From Arsenophonus sp. aPb (GTDB lineage Bacteria > Pseudomonadota > Gammaproteobacteria > Enterobacterales > Enterobacteriaceae), in contig NZ_CP123499.1 of NCBI RefSeq assembly GCF_029873475.1, positions 1,550,001-1,614,000 on the forward strand: DNA of 64,000 nt, read 5' to 3'. Shown here piece after piece: positions 16,784-25,757 of this stretch. Position numbers and translations under genes: made by a program. The notes beneath the pieces are model-generated. The model made no database searches. It saw only the letters and a list, made by a program, of their open reading frames with translations, and was not told the DNA's origin. Each line of letters starts with the position of its first letter. Within the stretch, counting starts at the first letter, position 1.

Positions 16784-18346
16784 ATGCTTGATAGTAATAT
16801 GAAATCTCAACTTAAAATCTATTTAGAAAAATTAATCCAACCAGTTGAGTTGATTGCAACATTAGATGAAAGTGAAAAGTCTGCCGAGATAAACGCATTA
16901 TTACAGGATATTAGCACACTGTCAGATAAAATAACTTTTATTACAGACAATAATTTAGCGGTACGTAAACCGTCATTTTTAATTACTAATCCGGCTAAAG
17001 ATAGCGGATTAAGGTTTGCCGGTTTGCCGTTAGGCCATGAATTTACCTCATTAGTTTTAGCATTATTGCAAGTTGGCGGTCATCCAGCAAAAGAAGCGGT
17101 AGAAGTATTAGATCAAATCCGTCAATTAACAGGACAGTTTCACTTTGAAACCTATTATTCATTGTCATGTCATAATTGCCCGGATGTTATCCAAGCTTTA
17201 AATTTAATGGCAGTTTTAAATCCTAATATTACACATACTGCTATCGATGGTGCTATTTTTCAGTCGGAAGTACAGCAACGAAATATTATGGCAGTGCCTG
17301 CCGTTTTTCTAAATGGTAAAGAGTTTGGGCAAGGGCGAATGACTTTAAGTGACATTGTCACTAAAATTGATGTTAATGCTGAAAAAAATGCCGTCCAAAA
17401 ACTGAATCAACAATCGGCTTATGATGTTTTGATTGTTGGTAGCGGCCCGGCTGGTGCTTCAGCCGCCATTTACGCCGCTCGCAAAGGCATACGTACCGGT
17501 ATTATTGGCGAGCGTTTTGGTGGGCAAGTGTTAGATACAATCGATATTGAAAATTATATTTCTGTATCGAGAACCGAAGGGCCAAAATTAGCTGCTGCAC
17601 TACGTAGCCATGTCAATGATTATGATATTGATATTATTGATTCACAAATGGTGGCAAAACTCATTCCTGCTAATGTTGCTGGTCAGTTGCATAAGATCGA
17701 AACCGTATCGGGCGCTACTTTAAGTTCTCGCAGTATTATTATTGCAACAGGAGCTAAGTGGCGCGATATGAATGTGCCAGGCGAAAAAGAATATCGTACC
17801 AAAGGGGTAACTTATTGCCCCCATTGTGATGGGCCGTTATTTAAGGGCAAACGAGTCGCTGTGATTGGTGGCGGTAATTCTGGCGTTGAAGCCGCGATTG
17901 ATCTTGCTGGCGTTGTTGAGCATGTGACTTTATTAGAATTTGCCGCAGAAATGAGGGCAGACGCGGTATTGCAGCAGAAATTAGCGAGTTTAAGCAATGT
18001 CGATATCATTTTACAAGCTGAAACCTTAGCAGTAAAAGGGGATGGTGTAAAAATGACTGGCTTACAGTATAAAAATCGATTGGATGGCTCGCTACATGAT
18101 TTAGCGGTGGCTGGAACTTTTGTCCAAATTGGCTTATTACCTAATACCCAATGGTTAGATGGTGTAATAACACGTAATGCAATCGGTGAAATTCAGGTTG
18201 ATGACAAAGGTGAGACCAATATAAAAGGCATCTTTGCTGCCGGCGATTGTACAACTGTTCCTTATAAACAGATTATTATTGCGGCGGGAGAAGGGGCGAA
18301 AGCATCACTTAGTGCTAGTCAGTATCTAATGAACAGCATGCAATAA
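16784..18346 (+). CDS. ahpF: Alkyl hydroperoxide reductase subunit F
   Basis: The 520-residue flavoprotein passes electrons from NADH to AhpC. The N-terminal thioredoxin-like domain carries CHNCPD (near residue 128). The thioredoxin-reductase-like part has FAD-binding VGSGPAGASAAIYAARKG, the redox-active CPHCDGP, the NADH loop VIGGGNSGVEAAIDLAG, and GIFAAGDCTTVPYKQI near the end. Length matches E. coli AhpF (521). It follows ahpC after an intrinsic hairpin. Confidence 0.97.
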   Translation: MLDSNMKSQLKIYLEKLIQPVELIATLDESEKSAEINALLQDISTLSDKITFITDNNLAVRKPSFLITNPAKDSGLRFAGLPLGHEFTSLVLALLQVGGHPAKEAVEVLDQIRQLTGQFHFETYYSLSCHNCPDVIQALNLMAVLNPNITHTAIDGAIFQSEVQQRNIMAVPAVFLNGKEFGQGRMTLSDIVTKIDVNAEKNAVQKLNQQSAYDVLIVGSGPAGASAAIYAARKGIRTGIIGERFGGQVLDTIDIENYISVSRTEGPKLAAALRSHVNDYDIDIIDSQMVAKLIPANVAGQLHKIETVSGATLSSRSIIIATGAKWRDMNVPGEKEYRTKGVTYCPHCDGPLFKGKRVAVIGGGNSGVEAAIDLAGVVEHVTLLEFAAEMRADAVLQQKLASLSNVDIILQAETLAVKGDGVKMTGLQYKNRLDGSLHDLAVAGTFVQIGLLPNTQWLDGVITRNAIGEIQVDDKGETNIKGIFAAGDCTTVPYKQIIIAAGEGAKASLSASQYLMNSMQ

Positions 18347-18394
18347 AATAGTTATTGCGCATAATCATCCTATATCGATTATTTCAATCATCAG

Positions 18395-18424
18395 CAACCC
18401 CTTGTCAAGGGGTTGTTTTTTTTA
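18395..18424 (+). terminator. Intrinsic terminator of ahpF
   Basis: CAACCCCTTG-T-CAAGGGGTTG followed by eight T, about 50 bases after the ahpF stop. It separates ahpF from the convergent effector gene. Confidence 0.92.
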
Positions 18425-18459
18425 TTCAATTATTATTGAAACACTTACCGGCAAAAACT

Positions 18460-21400
18460 TTACCGCCAGGCTGGAGGGATAATTTTACACAAGGTTTCAT
18501 TACACTGTTGTTTTGCATAAGTAGTCATACTATCATATAAAAGTGCGCTACAAGTGAAGGTATTTTCTGTTCCTAGTAATCGATTTTTCCAATCTTTGAA
18601 TATATGGTGACCCAGCAGTGTTGGATCTAATTGATGGGCTTTTTCCATTAAGGCATAAGCATAATAGCGCAGCATTAATGGAGAATTCCGCGCAGTACCA
18701 AAAATGGCACTGGAGGAATAGCGGGTAAAAACCGTTGATAAAGCGAATAGATGCTCTGCTTTAGTTCGATTGGTACTTAATGCCAGATCAAATAAATTGA
18801 TAATTTTCTGGTAATGCTGTTGTTGCAGGCTATAACCTTTTTTAAAATCAAGCACTGGAGAAAAAATCTTACTTAATTCTTGTTGAGCAGCGTTATCTAT
18901 CAGCTTTGAGGTATAGTTGTGGGAATTTAGGGCATCAAGAAAGAGTGGTTTTAGTCGGTTTCCCAAATCCAGTATTTCAATTAATTTATTAACGTTTGTT
19001 GAATGTAAGCTATAGGTAAATGGATGGGAAAATAAAGGGAATTCTTGCTGATAGCATTGGCTAAGATTATATTCAGTTGGACTTAAGCAGCGACCATCTT
19101 GGAAAAGGAAAATATTATTCCATTTTGTGTTCGGGTTGGAATGTAACATCTGGCTGAGGTCATTTTCAGCCACCACAAACACTCTATCTGGTTTTGTGGG
19201 GGATAATAGCAGATAATTTTGCGCATCTTTATCTGACCAATCGGCATTACCTGCATAATCACCAAAAATACCTTTAATTTCATCATATTGTAACTGTTGC
19301 TGTATTTCAGGTAACGCTAGGTATTTTTCATATAAACTATGAGCCATACCCACATTGTTGGTATTAATATCCTGTGTTCTGGCTGCCAGTATGGTTTGAA
19401 TAAAGCCACTATTCAATTTGTCGGAGATCATCAGATAGGGGTGTCGGTCGAAATAGTGGAGAAAGTTATTGATAATGGTCGGATGAGCATCCAGCTTACT
19501 GAGTAAATGCAATGCATAATCTGCTAGATAACTTGTTATCAATTTATCAACAAACTGATTAATCTGTTGATTTTTATTAAAAGGCGCCTTACTGAAGGTA
19601 TCTAATAGCGGCAATGCGACGCTGGAGAGATTAATGTTAGGTTGGTCAAGAGAATGAATTAATTGCAAAGCCAGTTTAGTCTTTAGTTCACTATAGTGGT
19701 CATCGATACTGTCAATACTGGTTAATAAACTACCTTGGTTATTGAAATGATTAAGTTTAATATCAAGATCTGTTGCATCCCAACGAACAGGAAGAGCGAG
19801 GGTTAAACTATCATTTAGTATTGCGCCGGCAAAGTTAGTCTGATTAATATCGAGTTCACGCAAAATAACATCATGCAGATCAATATTGTTCAAGTTAACT
19901 TTATTTAGGGTCGCACCGGTTAAGTTGGCACCAGCTAGGTTAACGCCAACTAAATTAGTCTCGGTCAAATCCGCTCCAGCCAAATTAGCTTTGCTAAGAT
20001 TAGCATTAGTCAGGTTTGCTATAAACAAATTAGCCCCTGTCATGTTAGCTTCAGTTAGATCAGCGGCATTCATATTGGCTAAGAGTAGTTTAGCATTAGC
20101 TAAATCAGCTTGTATCATCTTAGCTTTGTTCAAATTAGCATTAGTTAAATCCACATTTATCATAATAGCTTGGCTTAGATTAGCTTTGGTAAAGAGTGTT
20201 TCAATGACCGTTGTATTAGTCAAGTTAGCCTGAGTTAAGTTAGCTTCTGTCATTTTGCATCTAGCTAAAGTAGCTTCAGTAAGATCAACCATCTTCATCT
20301 CAGCTTGAGTAAAGTTAATTGTTAACAAATTAGCTTTTATCATTTTGGCTTGGTCCAAATTAGCTTTCATGAGGTTGCTATTAGTCAAGTTTGCTTTTAC
20401 TAGCGAGGCGTTAGTCAGATTGGCGCTAGTCAAGTTTGCATTTACTAATTTGGCGTTAGCCAGATTAGCTTTCGTTAAGTTAGCGGCTATCATCGTGGTT
20501 TTATTCAGGGTAGCATTGGTTAGATTAGCTTCAGTGAGATTAACAGAGTTCATTTCAGCTTCAGTAAAGTCAACGTTAGTTAACTTGGCTCCTGTCATTT
20601 TGGCTTCATTCAGCATAGATCGCGTCAGATTAGCATTAGTTAGATTAGCTACGGTAAGATTTACTGAGTTCATTGTAGCTGAAGATAGGTTAGCCTTGGT
20701 CAAATTCGCTCCTGTCATCTGCGCTTCTTCCAGGATAGAATTGTTTAAATTAGCGTCAGTAAGATCAACTGAGTTCATCTTAGCTTGAGTAAAGTTAGCG
20801 CTAGTCAAATCTGCGTCTTCCATCCGGGCTTGGTTCAGGTTAGCCTTAGTTAAATTAGCGCCATTCATCTTAACTTTAGTTAGATTAGCTTCAGTTAGGT
20901 TAACGTTAGTTAAAATAGTATTGTGGAAATTAGTCCCATAAAGATTGCCGTGAGAGAAATTTTTTCTGTTATCGACTAAATAAACAGTCAGATCGAAATA
21001 GCTTAAATTTGCTTTTGGTAAGTTAATGGAAGCACTTGTGTTTTTTAAAAACCATTTTACTGCTGCCAATGACTTGTTTCTTTCTATTTCTATTTCAACT
21101 TGCTCTTCAGTCTTCCAGTTTTGAGTAGCTTGTTTCGTTCGCCACTTTTGCGCCGCCATTTTAGAGCCTTTGCCGCCTAAACCTTGAGTTTTTAGATGAT
21201 AAAGGCGTTCTTGCAGCCGCATAGGCGCTAATGTTAGATTACCAGCGACATCACGATGATATTTTCGGCCATAGGGCATGCCGGTTGTTGGATTTAGCTG
21301 TACAAAGATATCTTTACCCTGTTGTTTACCGATATTCACGACTTGAACAGTTTTTTTTAGCTCAGGCCGGTAGGCGGTTTCAATTTTTTCTGGCTTAAGC

Positions 21401-23724
21401 GGCAGAGTTTGCGGAAAATTTTTTGCTTGCTTTTCTAGCGCTTCGACCAGGGGAGTTAAGCCAGGATTTTTTTGGCTTAAATTGATGGCCGCCTCTTTTA
21501 AGCTATTGATACCTTTTAGGCCACCCAATGTCAGCAATTCAACCCCTGGGTCTGCGCTACGAATAAAGCTAGTTCCTAATCCAATGTAAGTGTCTGCTGG
21601 TACACTTTTTGCGATATGGGGTATGCCGGCACTCACAAACTGCTTGCCACCATGCTTTATAGCCTGAGCAATTGTTGCCTGTTTTGCTGCGATTGAAAGC
21701 CCCTCAGTGGCTGCTTCCCCCATCGCAATACTAAATCGACCACCGATTTGCAGTCCTTTTGCCAAAAAGGGTAAAAAACTTAAGATATCAAAAACTCCAG
21801 CGACGATAGCTTCTCTGACTTTGCCTTTTTGCGCCTCAGTAATACAAGTATAAAATGGAATAAGACTTAAGAAAAAAGCATCGACTTTTTGGTGGGTGGT
21901 TTTTTGATAACCTTCATCATGGAGTTTTTTAAACAGCTTGTTAGCATGTAATGCCGCCAATTTTTCTAACGCTATTTTCGGCTGTTCAGCTGCTTTTTTT
22001 AGTAAGGTGGGGGAGTGGATCTTCAAGGCAAAATTTTTGTTATGGCGGGTATTTTTATGATCTTTTATTAAATTAAAGATTAGCTCTCGATTGCGGTCAA
22101 CACGTGTTAATTTATAGTTAGCCATTTTTTGATCTTTCTGCAAGGCATAAAGACGCTCTTCTCCGTTAAACGAAAAACTGAGCATATCAATTGCCTCAGG
22201 CACAGGAATAATGAGGCCATTGTTAGCAACTAACCCGGCTACGCCGGGTGGCAAAGAATGAATGCCACTATCTCGGGCGTTATATTCAACTTTGATTTGA
22301 TTTATTTCTGCTTGTTGCAGAAATTGTTGTTCTGCTGTACTCAGTGAATTAAACGCTTGAGGTAAAAGAACATAGTCGGTTTGCATAAAAATATCAGCGA
22401 TATGTTGATTTTGCTGGGTAAAAATCTCATCGATATTGGGTAATAAGGTTATCTCTCCTTGATTATTGGGATATTCAACCTCTCTATTTTTATATAAGTA
22501 ATTATTTAAGCAATCTTCGGCAATATCATGTTGTTTTAATTGTTGACGGGCAAGCGCTGGCCGGCTTTGCCAATCTTGTAATAACTGACTGAGTTGAATA
22601 AAAGGATTATTCTGACTGAATTGATGTAAGTAATGAAAATATTGCTGATAAAGAGTTTGTCTATCTTGTTCAGATAGTTGCGCGATATCTTGTTTATTTT
22701 CAGGATCTAATTGGTTATGGATGGTAGCGGGTAAATTAAAATAATAAGAATATGCAGCTGTTGTTTTTCCTGCCTGCAAAAGACTGTCTAGTAACATGCC
22801 AGTTGTAATAATATCATCCAGCGACATTTTATCAATTTCAGCACCATTTTCTATCAATAACATCGCACCGGCATGCAAATAACCCCATTGCGCTTGATCT
22901 AAAGTCATTTTTTGTAGTTTTTCATGCTCAAGTGGGGTGTTAAATTGCAACATTAATGTTGGCATCACTCGTTTCAGAACATGTTGTTGATAATAATTTT
23001 TGGCTTCGGCAGAGAGGTAGCCAAATTCGGTTTTACGGTTTAATTGGTCGAATTGATATTTTTTTAGATCTGCATAATTCAATAATGAAATAGGGTTTGC
23101 TTTATTATCAGCGATTTGCTTCGATAGCCATTGATCGGAGGGCATACCTAATATCGCCAATTGTAGCCAATCCGCAATAATAGCTTGTTGGCGTTTTGGC
23201 GGAATTTTCTCTCCCTCACCAGCGCCATATTCATTTAATGGAATTAATAATTGCTTAACAAGGATTGCTATTTTTGTTTCGTCGTTTTTATATTTTGCCA
23301 GATAATCAATGAGTTCATTAACCAAATTAGGCGGCGGGCGGTTTTTACTATTCTGATTTACGTTATCACTTTCTTTAGCCAGAAAGAGTTGTAAAAGTTT
23401 ATTCTGTTCACGATAAGCTAGTTGATAAAAAAATGCAGTTTCTGAAGCGGGTAAAGTGATATTTATCGACCGGCTTGGCTTCATCAACAAAATATCAACA
23501 GTATTGTCTGATTGGTCAGAACTTATATTGGCGCTACTTTCAGTTGCAGCGGCCGGTTCTTCGTATTGTGATGTATTTGCTGATATTTTTTTACTTTGCA
23601 GGATGGGCTCACCCAAATCGACTTTATCACTCGTCGTGTTCTCAATGTTGCTTTTATTATCGGGTAAAGGTTCAGAGGCAAAAGGTAACCAGGAAGATGG
23701 TAGGGTTGAAGCTATAGTTGGCAT
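18460..23724 (-). CDS. Giant effector candidate: toxin-like N-terminus, pentapeptide beta-helix, SopA/NleL-like HECT-type E3 ligase
   Basis: The 1754-residue protein has three parts. Residues 1-890 resemble large dermonecrotic-toxin-type proteins, with a hydrophobic stretch near 640-665 (VAGVFDILSFLPFLAKGLQI). Residues about 900-1300 are a long run of A-N/D-L-T-x pentapeptides, predicting a right-handed beta-helix. Residues about 1300-1754 resemble the SopA/NleL catalytic region: GSLLTSIDSIDDHYSELK, then TRYSSSAIFGTARNSP, DWKNRLLG and TFTCSALL. The cysteine of the last motif, C1725 (codon 18550-18552), is 29 residues from the end, as the catalytic Cys753 is in 782-residue SopA and NleL. Those effectors ubiquitinate host proteins after type III secretion. 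The start at 23724 was chosen for its AAGGA site. Function in this organism is inference. Confidence 0.8.
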   Translation of the reverse strand: MPTIASTLPSSWLPFASEPLPDNKSNIENTTSDKVDLGEPILQSKKISANTSQYEEPAAATESSANISSDQSDNTVDILLMKPSRSINITLPASETAFFYQLAYREQNKLLQLFLAKESDNVNQNSKNRPPPNLVNELIDYLAKYKNDETKIAILVKQLLIPLNEYGAGEGEKIPPKRQQAIIADWLQLAILGMPSDQWLSKQIADNKANPISLLNYADLKKYQFDQLNRKTEFGYLSAEAKNYYQQHVLKRVMPTLMLQFNTPLEHEKLQKMTLDQAQWGYLHAGAMLLIENGAEIDKMSLDDIITTGMLLDSLLQAGKTTAAYSYYFNLPATIHNQLDPENKQDIAQLSEQDRQTLYQQYFHYLHQFSQNNPFIQLSQLLQDWQSRPALARQQLKQHDIAEDCLNNYLYKNREVEYPNNQGEITLLPNIDEIFTQQNQHIADIFMQTDYVLLPQAFNSLSTAEQQFLQQAEINQIKVEYNARDSGIHSLPPGVAGLVANNGLIIPVPEAIDMLSFSFNGEERLYALQKDQKMANYKLTRVDRNRELIFNLIKDHKNTRHNKNFALKIHSPTLLKKAAEQPKIALEKLAALHANKLFKKLHDEGYQKTTHQKVDAFFLSLIPFYTCITEAQKGKVREAIVAGVFDILSFLPFLAKGLQIGGRFSIAMGEAATEGLSIAAKQATIAQAIKHGGKQFVSAGIPHIAKSVPADTYIGLGTSFIRSADPGVELLTLGGLKGINSLKEAAINLSQKNPGLTPLVEALEKQAKNFPQTLPLKPEKIETAYRPELKKTVQVVNIGKQQGKDIFVQLNPTTGMPYGRKYHRDVAGNLTLAPMRLQERLYHLKTQGLGGKGSKMAAQKWRTKQATQNWKTEEQVEIEIERNKSLAAVKWFLKNTSASINLPKANLSYFDLTVYLVDNRKNFSHGNLYGTNFHNTILTNVNLTEANLTKVKMNGANLTKANLNQARMEDADLTSANFTQAKMNSVDLTDANLNNSILEEAQMTGANLTKANLSSATMNSVNLTVANLTNANLTRSMLNEAKMTGAKLTNVDFTEAEMNSVNLTEANLTNATLNKTTMIAANLTKANLANAKLVNANLTSANLTNASLVKANLTNSNLMKANLDQAKMIKANLLTINFTQAEMKMVDLTEATLARCKMTEANLTQANLTNTTVIETLFTKANLSQAIMINVDLTNANLNKAKMIQADLANAKLLLANMNAADLTEANMTGANLFIANLTNANLSKANLAGADLTETNLVGVNLAGANLTGATLNKVNLNNIDLHDVILRELDINQTNFAGAILNDSLTLALPVRWDATDLDIKLNHFNNQGSLLTSIDSIDDHYSELKTKLALQLIHSLDQPNINLSSVALPLLDTFSKAPFNKNQQINQFVDKLITSYLADYALHLLSKLDAHPTIINNFLHYFDRHPYLMISDKLNSGFIQTILAARTQDINTNNVGMAHSLYEKYLALPEIQQQLQYDEIKGIFGDYAGNADWSDKDAQNYLLLSPTKPDRVFVVAENDLSQMLHSNPNTKWNNIFLFQDGRCLSPTEYNLSQCYQQEFPLFSHPFTYSLHSTNVNKLIEILDLGNRLKPLFLDALNSHNYTSKLIDNAAQQELSKIFSPVLDFKKGYSLQQQHYQKIINLFDLALSTNRTKAEHLFALSTVFTRYSSSAIFGTARNSPLMLRYYAYALMEKAHQLDPTLLGHHIFKDWKNRLLGTENTFTCSALLYDSMTTYAKQQCNETLCKIIPPAWR
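19845..21030 (-). repeat. Pentapeptide-repeat coding block
   Basis: Nearly 400 codons in tandem 15-bp units encode A-(N/D)-L-T-(x) pentapeptides with a recurring longer unit of the type MNSVNLTEANL. The periodicity opens long antisense frames on the plus strand, which are by-products. The block encodes the beta-helix of the effector above. Confidence 0.9.
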
Positions 23725-23949
23725 TAACAATCCTTTATTTTTCAATAAAAAAACAATTAATAAATAAAATGTTAACAACGGCAAGTTTTCGTTAACAATT
23801 ATGTGCTGTAACAAAAGTATTGCTATTGGAATATTGACCGATATCCCACTTATTTTAATCATGTTGATGGTGAGGAGCATTTAGAGGGTAGTGGAAATAA
23901 GTTATACAGGATTATATTGAACTAATAGGGTGTTTATGTTGATAGCAGA

Positions 23950-23977
23950 AGCCATCCGCTAATGGATGGCTTTTTTT
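23950..23977 (+). terminator. Plus-strand intrinsic terminator with no plus-strand gene
   Basis: AGCCATCC-GCTAAT-GGATGGCT followed by seven T on the plus strand. The genes on both sides read leftward, and the minus-strand continuation lacks a T tract, so the hairpin ends either an unannotated plus-strand transcript or, weakly, the leftward gene that stops at 23982. Confidence 0.7.
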
Positions 23978-23981
23978 AAAG

Positions 23982-24779
23982 TTAGGAATAATCGATAAAA
24001 TCTAAATTATGTTTTAAGTTTCTGGTGCGTAATAATTGATGGCGTAGTTCTTCTAAAGAAACATGAGGGCAAGTTATTGCTGGGATCGGTGTTGTCATCG
24101 CTGTTGCTGGTATTGGGGCAGATAATTTTTTGGCTCGTTCAGCGGCTTTCATTAACTCTTCCACTTGATCAAGTGTTGCTTTTGCGGATTCTGTATCTAA
24201 GCTCCATTTATTAAACCAGTGGGCGACGGCAAATGGATCTACACGTGAAATATCAACAGCACCATATTGCATACGATAAATAACGACATGTTCTAGTTTT
24301 TCCTGAAAACCTTTCGACTCAATACTATAACGCCAATACCAAATATCACAGCGACATAAAAAATCTTTATCTGGATAAATAATATACTGTTTATATTGAT
24401 CTTCCGAAGCGGAACCAGAACCTAACACAGCATCTAAACCATTTGTTGCCAGCTCTTCAATAAATTTCCCTACTTTTTGGCCATTGGGTTCTTGCGAAAG
24501 CGAGAATGCTGATTAGATGGTTTTTGCAATTGCACTACCAACCGCATCCTTACTATCTGTTTTGGTCATGACATGCATACGTTCGGTTTGAAAATCTTTG
24601 GTGACTCCTGGTGCTAAGCTGTCTTCATCACTTTGATGCCAGGAATTATTCATTTCATGTTTGAAATTCTCTAATTTGGCTTCTCCCAATTTGACTAGAA
24701 TATTGAGCGTCTCTTTCAACTGCTCTTCCATATCTTTTCTTGGATCAAGATCACGAATAAATTTACTAACAACCGCCAT
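23982..24779 (-). pseudogene. 266-codon gene split by one in-frame stop; unknown function
   Basis: The gene starts at 24779 behind AAGGAG and reads 88 codons to a TAA at 24513-24515. The same frame then stays open for 176 more codons to 23982. No frameshift is needed, so a single nonsense change (for example CAA to TAA) is the simplest explanation. The product resembles nothing I can name. The first part is helical (DMEEQLKETLNILVKLGEAKLENF). The second contains GKFIEELATNGLDAVLGSGSA, CRCDIWYWRYSIESKGF and a long Ala/Lys helix near the end. It is upstream of the giant effector gene on the same strand. Confidence 0.65.
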
Positions 24780-25138
24780 AGTTAATCTCCTTATTAAATC
24801 ATAATCATTAATAAATAGTGTTTAATTGTTAAATAATTGTTAACTATTTGATAGGTGCATGGCGATTATTATTTTTTGGTCTTATTATGTATAGTGATTA
24901 TTTGTTGTTTTAAATTTAATAAACAAATAATAAGCAGTTACGTGAATTGGTTAGATTTTGTTTTTGACGGTGTTATCTGAATAAATTGATAAATAATAAT
25001 TTCAAATTAGGTGTATTATTAAACATAATTTATTTTAATTGATGAAAATTACCGGTCATTAATCTTATTATTTAATTTACTACTATTATTAAATTTTATT
25101 TTTAGCATTTTTTAATAATTGATCTGTTTCTATATTGG
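24780..25138. other. AT-rich gap
   Basis: Upstream region of the split gene at 24779, with very low GC. No gene, hairpin or operator was recognised. Confidence 0.4.
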
Positions 25139-25354
25139 CTAAGGCACGACATTGTAGCTCAACAGATCACTTACATCGGCATATTTCACAGCGTTTTTAT
25201 ATATTGCATTGTTAGACATAACAACCTTATGACCAGCATAGTCAAATTGAAAACCAAATGCAGGATTGCCATCGCTATACTTTACAAAAAATCCGGTGAT
25301 GATGATAAAAAATAACCAACTTAGGCAAATAATAAAATGTTTTAACTATTTCAT
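25139..25354 (-). pseudogene. Small membrane-anchored ORF with a stop at codon 3
   Basis: Reading leftward from an ATG at 25354 gives M-K-stop and then LKHFIICLSWLFFIIITGFF, followed by VKYSDGNPAFGFQFDYAG and HKVVMSNNAIYKNAVKYADV, ending at 25139. The hydrophobic start and coding-like remainder suggest a real 71-residue membrane or exported protein whose third codon (AAG?) became TAG. Alternatively translation begins at the ATG at 25361 and a slipped A run at the GTTAAAACAT stretch broke the frame. The family is unknown to me. Confidence 0.4.
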
Positions 25355-25445
25355 ATTTCATTTTATAACTAATATTATTATTACTTTTCTAAAGGAAAAT
25401 TATTTTTATTGAATTAAATAACATTAATTTTTTTATAAATAGATA

Positions 25446-25459
25446 TTGATTTATATCAA
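25446..25459. promoter_or_regulatory. Possible FNR box
   Basis: TTGAT-TTAT-ATCAA is a perfect match to the FNR consensus. It is about 90 bases upstream of the small leftward ORF and about 300 upstream of the ankyrin gene. In DNA this AT-rich, one chance match per couple of windows is likely, so it is only a candidate. Confidence 0.35.
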
Positions 25460-25757
25460 GATAAAATCAACATATCCCATAAAAATAACTTATTGAAAAT
25501 AAAAAACTTTCGTGCTTTTTATTACTAAATGAAAATTAAATTCAATTTTATTTATTAATGTAAATTTAATAGCAATAAATAAATTTTTTTGCAATCAATT
25601 GTATTATAAATTTAGGCTTATTTTTTATACTCATTGTACAAATATTTTCTTGAATTTTTTAATTAAATAGCCATTTGAATTTACCTATTTAATTAAAAAT
25701 TAGTGTTATCCATTAATAATGATTTTAACAAATTAGTAAGGTTTGTCGGAGGAGTAT
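25460..25757. other. AT-rich region before the ankyrin gene
   Basis: About 300 bases of very low GC that must contain the promoter of the ankyrin-deaminase pair. No further structure is visible. Confidence 0.4.

Noticed and set aside
19886..20788. Long rightward ORFs opposite the effector gene
   Set aside because: They are by-products of the 15-bp pentapeptide periodicity on the other strand, with low-complexity Leu/Ala/Lys products and no ribosome sites.
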